Assembly: GCA_932521025.1 (NCBI GenBank)
Contig: OW051470.1
Location: 4,574,501 to 4,638,500, forward strand
DNA length: 64,000 bases
Origin: Oscheius onirici
Taxonomy: Eukaryota; Nematoda; Chromadorea; Rhabditida; Rhabditidae
Direction: 5' to 3'
Part shown: positions 56,441-64,000 of the stretch, piece by piece
How positions within the stretch are numbered: the stretch's first letter is position 1
How the letters are laid out: every line of letters starts with the position of its first letter
Translations under genes and position numbers: made by a program
The notes under the pieces: generated by a model
What the model was told of the DNA's origin: nothing
Seen by the model: only the letters and a program-made list of their open reading frames with translations
Databases searched by the model: none

Positions 56441-56823
56441 CTGAAGTAATAAAAAGTTACAAAAGTTGATTCTAAAAACTTCAGTTTTTTGAATTTTAGT
56501 TCCAGGCTACTTCGCTGACAATGAGTTAGTGCTTGTGCGAAAGTTTTCCAATTCTGACAACATCGAGATATCTGCTCAAAATGTGGTGTAATTTCCAGCT
56601 CGTTTGAAACAATAGCAGAATAGCGGATCACGCGTTAATTGTGTGCACAATCGTTTCCATTACGATTGGAATCCCCTATAAAACAAACTCTGTATGAATC
56701 TTTCAAAAGAATTAGAACGAAAAACAAATGTTGATTGAGTTGGGCACAATGGATTCGTCTGGCCATTTGAATTTATCCTCTTAGTCTCGTTTTGGAATAC
56801 CCGCTGGTGGCTAAAATCAAACT

Positions 56824-57606
56824 TCAATAGAACTGAGCTATCAGCATGGGTTGATGCATCTAGAACAAAAAAAGATGTTTTTTTTACAATTATTCTCACT
56901 TGAATAGGATTACTATAGCTATTTGTTTTGGCTATGGCTTCTGCAACTAGAAAACTGACATCGACAGGAAAGAGGCCGTTGACCTGCTGGAAGGCTCTGA
57001 AAATTCTTCATCATCATGTAGAAAAATGTGATACTTTTCTAGTGCCATGAGTTCGGTAGTGAAATAGTTTGGCGGTGGCAGGGGAACAAGAGGCTGTGAT
57101 GATTCGACACTGGGATAGAGAGGAAGTTCTTGTATCGAAGACGAATTGGAGTTAATCAACTTCTGAAAGAAGATACGACGAAGAAAGTATCGTACCTTCT
57201 TGGAGTCCTCAATAATTGAGAGCAATGGCCGTTCTCGGTGTGATCCAACTTCTGAAATTGCCATTTGTCTCTAATCAAAACTTGACAAAACCTTTTGGTT
57301 TCATTCCAGCCTGTAGACACTTTGTATATCGACATCCCTGACAATTGTCGTGAGCCGCTGAAAATGATTTCTCGTTCCCATTTCGTTCACAACACACCTG
57401 GTCTCATTACGCATGATCTCGACGCCCTGCAGGGGACAAGTCTTGTTCTCCGCGCGTGTCTGATAAAGAAAATGCGACAACATCTGTACATTTTTTGATT
57501 AAAGTTCGTCGGATTTAACCACTTACGAGCAAACGAGTCCTCCGTAGTGGTTGCCAGCTCCGGTAGCTCCACAAACACGACAGAGGACGTGAAGACGAGT
57601 TCGCAT
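56824..57606 (-). CDS. Short nuclear hormone receptor with truncated ligand-binding region
   Basis: The DNA-binding domain is complete: CRVCGATGAGNHYGGLVC, CCRIFFIRHARRT, then C-x5-C-x9-C-x2-C ending NCQGCRYTKCLQAGM across a 40-bp intron. A hinge with Pro-rich LVPLPPPNYFTTE and a short helical region (ALEKAFQQVNGLFPVDVSFLV, after removing a 38-bp intron) follow. The frame then stops at TGA (56824-56826), well short of a normal ligand-binding domain. It could be a DBD-dominated receptor, a truncated pseudogene, or have further exons I missed around 56640-56820. The ATG is about 30 bp after a TTTCAG acceptor. Confidence 0.7.
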
Positions 57607-59672
57607 TGGTGTGACTGACCCGGACTACGGCAATCTGAAACAAGGGAGGGAATTCAAAGCGGTTGGTCAAGACTTTGCAAAATTTGAAGATGTATAAAAA
57701 TGGTTTCTGGATGGTAAGAGGATCTAGAAGAATGGACAACAGGATGATATGCAAATGCACTTTGAGGGCGGAGAGGTTTAAAAATAAGCTGAAGTTTGTA
57801 TCTAGTGCGGCGGAAAGAAAAGACTCGAACACCTTACTAATATTAATATGTTCGTTCGAGAACATAAGAAATTATTGATAAGGAGCCGTCGCAATACTTA
57901 AACAGACTTGAAAAGATTGAGTGATCTAATGCTACCGTAGTCTCGGCATTGCGAAAACAAGCTACGACTAATAGTCGTGAACGTGAGAATCACCAAAAGA
58001 CGACCAGGATAGTACTGACCTAGTTTCATCCCGAGGCGGGAGTGAGCAAATCTCCTAAAGCGAGATCTATTAAGTTACGTTTCTCGTCTATTTGGTCTAC
58101 GGAAGTTATGAGATTTACAAACTATGCGAAAGAAGCAGCCAGCAAACGTTACAGCCAACCTTTTGAAATATGCACATACTCTGAGGTTTGGCTAGTTAGA
58201 GCTAAGAGATAGTTGACTCTACGTTTGCTTTGAGTTTGCACGCCAAAGGGAAGGAAGCGACGGGTACGGTAATGAAATGACTAGCAACTGATGAAAACCG
58301 GGCGTCTTCAGAAGAAGGAACACTCATCGCTGATGCAACATCTTCTCCGCCCTATGATTCTGTTCAATGGAACAGGAAAAAACTTGCAATCTGTTATGAT
58401 TGTCAAAAGAGTTACTGTCTATTTTCAAAAAAAGGAAGAATGTTCTCCTAATTGAGAATTTGCAGTTGCAGTGGATTGTATTAGATCAAATTTGAGTCAA
58501 GGGCTTATTAGTCGCACAGAGCTCTCCAAAGATCTTTCGAACATGACTGTATGTTATTGAACATCCATTGGGGCTCAGCCGCTCTTGGAAGACCCGGTCA
58601 ACAAATAACTTTTGAGCATAAACGACGGAAATAGCAGAGAGTAAAACTTTGTCGGGTCGTGGGAGTAAGCTTATTGCCACGCGTTTTGATCTTCTGGTTT
58701 GTAGCGGCAGAAGGAATGAATGGCTTACTGATTCTACGTATCGAAAGACGGATAGTTCACATGAAAATGTTTAGACAGACTTTAGATTCTTCTAAGTAAA
58801 AGTTTCAACATCCTGACCAACGTTTGTTTTAGTATTTCTCTTATTCTTTTCCTAGCCAGAACTTCACACAAGATTGCAGGGAAGGTTCGTCGATATATGA
58901 TCATGTTCGACCGAAAGACTGAGGTCAGAAATGTAGGGATTAGTCTCAGCTTTGTCGTCAAAGATACTGAATTTTGGTTTTTGTTTATGGTGACCTCAGA
59001 AGTCACGGGATCTGAACTGCTGCAGCATAGTTTGTGCACGATGATTATTTGGTTTTTGCAATCAGCAAAGTTCATATGTTTGCACAAATTCCAAGAGAAG
59101 TTTGACAGACTTCTAGAGGACAAAGAGACCAAAAATCAAAAGTTTGCGTTCAAGCATAACACATTGTGAATAACACCAACGTTTGATTTATAAACTTCTG
59201 ACGCGTGCGCGTAGCCGTGTTGTCTTCTCATAGTCACTTGAGTAGTCATCCTCTCTCGTCACTCTTCTAACCAAATATAGTTAGCAACCCTTTCGGAGAT
59301 CATCCGTCGGACTGAAAAACATACGCTTTGCAAGTTTCGGTTCTTGGAAGTCTGTCGTTTATACTTCCTCATAATAAACTGAAAAGTTAACATCACTAGT
59401 ATGTATTCTGCTCTTCTCTATTCTGCAAACTGTTTTTAGGGAAAAAGATTGTTTCTGTTTGGAAAACCTTATCAGTCTCTTACTCATCGCCGTTCGACTG
59501 AACAGAGAATGGTTCCTTCTACGTCAGAGTCACTGGATGGAAGATCTCCCACCCCTTTTAGATTAGTTTACTAAAATTGGGAGAGCTCTTTATGACGTTT
59601 ACATGAGTCAGTACCACGTGAAAAGGAACTTATAAGCAAGACGGTGTAGACGGGACAGTCAATCACAACTGT
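57607..59672. other. Intergenic without supportable genes
   Basis: About 2 kb. Open frames at 58897-59169 (plus) and 58782-59132 (minus) overlap each other and show no domain. TATAAG at 59631-59636 is the putative promoter of the next gene. Confidence 0.4.
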
Positions 59673-60035
59673 ATGTCAACATCTACCAGTTATTCTGCCC
59701 ATTCTAAAAGTACAATGGAGAAGGAGTTTCCAGACCATTTAAGATTTTTGGAGCCTCAGAAAAGACAACAAGAGCTGCCTGATCATTCGAGATTTATTGA
59801 AGAGACCCCTCTATCTGGCAACTCTTTTTCATCAGTCCGAAGGTAAATCGTAAGGATGAGAGTGAACAACTTTTTTTGCTCTTTCAGTTCTAACAAAACA
59901 CCGAGGAAAACGCATAGAACATCAACTCTTTTGGTGAGGCAGAAACCGTCCAACTCAATTTCCTCCATGGTTTCGTCCACAACATCCAGCACGGAGTCTG
60001 CATATTCTTCCCATCGTTCCTCGTTTATAAACTAA
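59673..60035 (+). CDS. Small two-exon Ser/Thr-rich protein, unknown
   Basis: Exon 1 (59673-59842) and exon 2 (59888-60035) join in frame across a 45-bp GTAAAT...TTTCAG intron to give about 105 residues. The protein is polar, with two similar DHxRFxExxx phrases (FPDHLRFLEP and LPDHSRFIEE), then KTPRKTHRTS and a Ser-rich end (SSMVSSTTSSTESAYSS). There is no signal peptide or membrane segment. TATAAG lies 42 bp upstream of ATG. The family is not recognised. It sits next to the right arm of the second inverted repeat. Confidence 0.55.
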
Positions 60036-60205
60036 CTAATAACAGGTTTAACTACATGTTGTTTGTGTATAAAGTCTATCTATTAAGAGAACTGTTATCT
60101 TTGAGAGAAAACGTCAAAACAAAGGCTAACGGAACATGTCAACTTGATAACCAAAAACACCCCAGAAACTGTTTTTCCCTGTCAAGATTTGTGAATAATT
60201 TATTG

Positions 60206-60220
60206 TGGCTGGTCAGGCCA
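60206..60220 (-). promoter_or_regulatory. 3'UTR element TGGCCTGACCAGCCA (ShK protein 15)
   Basis: Mirror copy of the element at 47716-47730, followed on the minus strand by AATAAA. Confidence 0.65.
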
Positions 60221-60246
60221 CTCGTCGAGTTTGTACAAAAAGGATT

Positions 60247-61136
60247 TTAGCAGAGTCCGCAACTCCTTCCACACTGCTGCCTCTTGACTGTTACCGAATA
60301 GAAGTTGCTGGTACAGAAACCATTTCTGACCCAGTTGACACAGCTGAAACGAACTCGCTCGAGCAAAAAGAAGAAGAACAAACCTAGCTGATGAGTCGAC
60401 ACAGTTTCCAATTGAACTGCTAGTGGAAGTGGCAGAAGTACAAAGACCACAAGTTCTCTGACAGTTGGAAGCGACGAAAGACTCGAGACCTTTGGTGAGA
60501 CAGATGGACGGCTGACTGGCACAATCGACGGCCGAGTCGATACAGCCACCAAGAAGACAGAAACCGCACTTGTTGGGACAGTCCTGGGCGATCACACTGC
60601 GCCATTCAGTACTTTTACACATGGCTGCCGTCACGGTGTTGCAGTTGATTCGAGGCACTATGAAACTTTGGCAATTCTCATACAGACTTACTTCTGACAT
60701 TATCACAAGTGTATTCGGGAGTCTGACAACAGAAACCGCAGAACTTGGGACAAGTGGAAATGACTAGATTCTTGACATCTTGACTGAAGGTCTTTCCGTC
60801 GGCTCCCTAGTTCTAACTTTAAACTTTAAACTTTTTAAAACCTACAGCCCAGCACTTTTTCTGTCTTGGCTTGTCTGTTCCGGGAGAGGTCGGAGCGGCT
60901 GCAACTGTGGCTGTGTCGGCATAGGTTGCCTGACAGGCAGCGTCCGAGAAAGTGTTCGAGCAGACATCGGCAGTCGAAGAGTACTATTCCTTTTTACCAA
61001 GATTTGAAGAAGAAAAACTGACCACATCTGGGTTGGTTGCTCCGGCCGCTGCTTTCACTGTACAGTTGAGGTCCGTCGGGTCGATTTGGCCTAAGGCGAA
61101 GGAAAGCAGACAGCTGAGGAAGAGAAACAACTGCAT
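60247..61136 (-). CDS. Secreted multi-ShK-domain protein 15 (right arm copy)
   Basis: Inverted copy of the gene at 46800-47689, with the same signal peptide MQLFLFLSCLLSFALG, exon structure and ShK segments ending SCGLC. I found no coding difference. It has the same TATA spacing. It is divergent with the small peptide gene at 61477. Confidence 0.85.
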
Positions 61137-61476
61137 TTTTTATGAATGTGAAAGAAAAAAGAAGTTTTATAGTTTTTTGAGTCTTTGTCATTGGAATCTG
61201 AACAAACAAATCCAATTTTTTGTGGCTGTTCGCGTCAAGTTTCGCACTTGGATAAACACACTCGAACAAAGAAACGTAATATTTTGTATTGAGTAATTTT
61301 TGTGCACTTTTACCGTGACTCATAATTTTATTCATGAGCTGATGGTCTCAATGTGACTCCCAAATGACAAATGTGACCATTATCCTCTCATTCAAATTCC
61401 CCGAACGACGTCAATTGATCCCGAGTGACCGGTTTTCGCTCTTTATAAGGTTCCTGGCCTGTTACAGATTTCAAAC

Positions 61477-61725
61477 ATGCGCTCTTTTCTTCTACTCTTA
61501 CTTTTGGTGACAATAACTGCTGCCGCAATGCTCCCGCCGAACTCTCCAGAGAGTCAAGAAAGTTCAGAGACTACAGATGGTCTCGAGACTCCGGATCACG
61601 GTATACAAATGTTCACATTGATTGATGATTGTTTTTTTTATTCAGGAGGAGACAACGACGTCGATTCGGACGAGCTTGTTGCTGCCGGTGTAGCACCGAT
61701 GGGCGTTCCACATTATCAACGCTAA
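61477..61725 (+). CDS. Small acidic secreted peptide (right copy)
   Basis: Inverted copy of the gene at 46211-46459: same signal peptide, acidic middle, 45-bp in-frame intron and APMGVPHYQR end. TATAAGG at about 61444-61450 lies 33 bp upstream of ATG. Confidence 0.65.
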   Translation: MRSFLLLLLLVTITAAAMLPPNSPESQESSETTDGLETPDHGIQMFTLIDDCFFYSGGDNDVDSDELVAAGVAPMGVPHYQR

Positions 61726-62587
61726 TGTCAATTACTTAAGTAAAACCTGTCGATTACTTAAGTAACACTTTATCGAGACCATATGGTGACGACAGTAGTG
61801 GTGGAAAACGTCTTCTTTTTTTTCTAAACATCCAGTTCCAAAGTTCGAATAACTAAGTCCTGATTTTGTTGAAAATGAACAACACAATCGGATGTATCGT
61901 GTTCAGGAGCAGACTGGCCCAATTGCCGATCACACAGATCCCCTGCTCTTCCGCCTCCAAAAACTCGTTATCCTCAATTAAGTAATCTGAACAAACAAAT
62001 CCAATTTTTTGTGGCTGTTCGCGTCAAGTTTCGCACTTGGATAAACACACTCGAACAAAGAAACGTATTATTTTGTAGTGTTCTGTTCATGATATCTATT
62101 GTTTTTAGAGGGCTTGGCTATATAGTATTGGATATCTTCTCCGTTTACTCCGTACTTTAGCCCACGACCTTACTGAACTCAGTAAAAATTGTATTTCATG
62201 TTTGCTCGTAATCCCCAAATCTTCTTGTAATCCGTCTCAATTGAATTGACACAGATCCCCTGCTGGTGGAAAACGTCTTCTTTTTTTTCTAAACATCCAG
62301 TTCCAAAGTTCGAATAACTAAGTCCTGATTTTGTTGAAAATGAACAACACAATCGGATGTATCGTGTTCAGGAGCAGACTGGCCCAATTGCCGATCACAC
62401 AGATCCCCTGCTCTTCCGCCTCCAAAAAAACGGCAAAGAGCCGAAAACTGAACTTCCAGAAAGCCACCAATTATAAAACTCTTTTATCGTCTGTATTGTT
62501 CAGCCGTTCGGCAAACCGACACTTCTTGTATAATGCTAGAACGCACCAATCTTTCAATGTGGTTGTTCCATAAAGTTTCTGCCCAGA
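61726..62587. other. Arm end and duplicated flank
   Basis: The rest of the right arm lies to 62238. A 168-bp segment (about 61800-61966) is then repeated in direct orientation at about 62262-62429. No gene is seen. Confidence 0.5.
62262..62429 (+). repeat. Direct duplicate of 61800-61966 just outside the arm
   Basis: Begins GGTGGAAAACGTCTTCTTTT and ends at CTCTTCCGCCTCCAAAAA, almost base-identical to the arm-internal copy. The left arm has no second copy. Confidence 0.75.
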
Positions 62588-63334
62588 ATGCAAAATGTGT
62601 TGCTATTTAAAGTCCGGTGTTTACGAGAATGTCTGATAGGAAAGACGACGAAAACACAAGCACGTGAACCCCGCAATCGGTTATTCTCTGCCTGTGAACG
62701 TCTCTATTCGATGAGTTATCCTTTACTGGAACTGAACCAAAAAGATAGACTACAAGTTCTTCGAAAGGTACGACCTCTTCCTAATGTATTTCCAAATGGT
62801 TCAGCTGAATCTCCGATGCCTTTACCATTTACGACAAACCTCCAAAACTGTAAACTCTTTTGTTGAGAGAAACAAAACTCGAATTGACTGCCCATGTGAT
62901 TTTGATCTTTGGATAGAGGAAGAATCCTTTGATCTCAGATTCAATCCCGATCCTCGCTACCAGAATCGACTGGTTTTTTTTCTGTTTTACCCTAACGACA
63001 CAACATTTTAGACGTTCATCACAAAGCCAACCCCAAAAATAGGTTCATACAAACGGAGAGCTCCCAGATTGCACGAAGATCCGGTCTCACAACTTCCATC
63101 TGCGTCTTTCGCCAGGATTCTTGTGGTGACCGAGCTTTTTATTAGGAAAGGTTTCGTTTTTAGAGAGTCGGTTCTTTGAACGTTTTGGAAAGAGACCTGC
63201 CAAAAAACTTGAGGATGTCATGTACAGATCTTCTTATTCAGGATAGCCCGGATTTTGAGAGGATTTGGCAAATTCTCGAACCTCACTTGGGCTCATGCCA
63301 AAATCTTCAGATTCTCAACTATGAGAAACGATGA
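62588..63334 (+). CDS. F-box protein
   Basis: Four exons. The F-box core is split by a 37-bp intron: YPLLELNQKDRLQVLRK joined to LNLRCLYHLRQTSKTVNSF. A C-terminal region follows (DFDLWIEEESFDLRF, PKIGSYKRRAPRL, then after a 41-bp intron LNVLERDLPKNLRMSC, ERIWQILEPHLGSCQNLQIL). F-box proteins act as SCF ubiquitin-ligase adaptors; the target is unknown. The ATG at 62588 is 1 bp after TTTCTGCCCAG. An in-frame ATG at 62711 (MSYPLLEL) is an alternative start. TGA is 63332-63334. ATTAAA follows. Confidence 0.7.
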
Positions 63335-63463
63335 TATGACATTTTATTAAAGAAAAATGTGATAAAGCTATACCGGAAGCGACTAGAATTTGGCAAAATG
63401 GGAAAGAACGAGATCACAGAGGTAAAAGTGAGTAGAATATGCAAATCACAGATTGTTGAACAT

Positions 63464-63983
63464 TTACACGTAGCCATCATTGCGATAATATTTTGGGGCT
63501 CTTAATATATTTTTAAGTAATGATGTGGAATTAATACAAACCTCGGGATGGCCAAATTGACATCACCGACTGTTCTGATCTTTCTGACGGGAAGTGTCGG
63601 CGCTCTTTCGAAACAAGTCTCTTGGATCTGAGACCTTGTGACTCCTTCGTAGATGTTCGAATCAGTCGTGGTAGAAGCTGAACTGTTCTTTGGGAGATGA
63701 CGGACGTCAATGTCCTGTAAAGTGAATTTTAATCTAGTCTCCAAAACAGACTTACTCGGGTTTCTTGCCACGCTGGTCCCTTGTCATTCTTCCATCGAAA
63801 ATACATTTTACTTCCGCCGTAAACTGTTAGAATGACAGCCAGAAGAGCTGATATTGCGGCGATGACAAAAAGAGAAGTAGATGACAGTCGCGATTGATCG
63901 GACTGTCGATTACTCCAACTGATATGGCCCACGGCAGAAATCGAAAAGAGCGCTTCTTCTTCTGCTGAACCATGAAGAGGCAC
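63464..63983 (-). CDS. C-terminal part of a single-pass membrane protein (partial)
   Basis: The gene runs off the window end. Visible are an extracellular end (GHISWSNRQSDQSRL), one membrane helix (SLFVIAAISALLAVILTVYGG) and a cytoplasmic tail with YFRWKNDKG, DVRHLPKNSSAS, SNIYEGVTRSQ and, after a further intron, the terminal YYRNDGYV. Several tail tyrosines could be phosphosites, but that is inference. The N-terminal domains are outside the window, so the family cannot be named. Confidence 0.6.
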
Positions 63984-64000
63984 CTCATATGCTTCGTTGA

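Larger units (their letters stand above)
60192..62238 (-). repeat. Right arm of 2.05-kb inverted repeat
   Basis: Reverse complement of 45699-47744. The outer boundary is at TCCGTCTC (62238). Just outside it, a 168-bp direct duplicate of arm sequence follows. Confidence 0.88.

Noticed and set aside
58782-59169. Overlapping open frames on both strands as genes
   Set aside because: They are antisense to each other, lack recognisable domains, and have no supporting promoter or splice context.
17622-61136. Calling the ShK proteins venom toxins
   Set aside because: ShK is a fold shared by many non-toxic secreted nematode proteins; nothing in the sequence shows channel-blocking activity.
62331-62573. 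80-residue open frame after the right arm
   Set aside because: It is largely the duplicated non-coding flank; the arm-internal duplicate is not coding.

Overview
This is a nematode nuclear genomic window. Genes are split by very short introns (mostly 35-50 bp, GT...TTTCAG). Several start codons sit 1-10 bp after a TTTCAG-type acceptor, as at spliced-leader trans-splice sites. The gene content is nematode-like: a large ShK-domain family, CxxC zinc-finger nuclear hormone receptors, F-box genes, a DUF288/STELLO gene and an FkbM-type methyltransferase. The species cannot be named from the sequence.

Layout. 1-11.6 kb is a compact conserved block: splicing factor SMNDC1/SPF30 (+), polynucleotide kinase NOL9/Grc3 (-), PRCC-like (+), a Spinster-like transporter (+), then two paralogous membrane proteins facing tail to tail with stop codons 2 bp apart. 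11.8-17.3 kb carries a small two-ShK secreted protein, a Sushi/C-type-lectin protein and a membrane-anchored FkbM-type methyltransferase with a Cys-rich tail. 17.6-32.7 kb is the first ShK multi-domain cluster: five genes on the minus strand, then four on the plus. It is organised by a 1,183-bp perfect-looking inverted repeat and a second inverted pair that looks gene-converted. 33.9-46 kb has STELLO-like, a divergent ShK gene, transposon-derived repeats, an orphan membrane protein, an F-box-like gene and an NHR whose 1.2-kb intron holds a tRNA-derived SINE nested in another repeat. 45.7-62.2 kb is enclosed by a second inverted repeat (2.05-kb arms, 12.4-kb spacer). Each arm carries a divergent pair, a small acidic secreted peptide gene and an ShK gene. 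The spacer holds three more ShK genes, one clear ShK pseudogene, a short second NHR and a small two-exon gene. 62.6-64 kb has an F-box gene and the 3' end of a single-pass membrane protein.

How it fits together. The secreted-protein genes (ShK family, lectin, small peptides) mostly have a TATA box about 25-45 bp upstream of ATG and no trans-splice acceptor. Most of the housekeeping and regulatory genes show the opposite. Most ShK genes also share a short 3'UTR element (GGCCTGACCAGCC) just before AATAAA, and a subset share TTGCGGGTGCA just after it. I consider this combined 5'/3' signature, together with inverted-repeat gene conversion, the most interesting and possibly undescribed aspect of the window. 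Reading frames, splice sites and repeat matches were worked out by eye; no alignment or database search was run.
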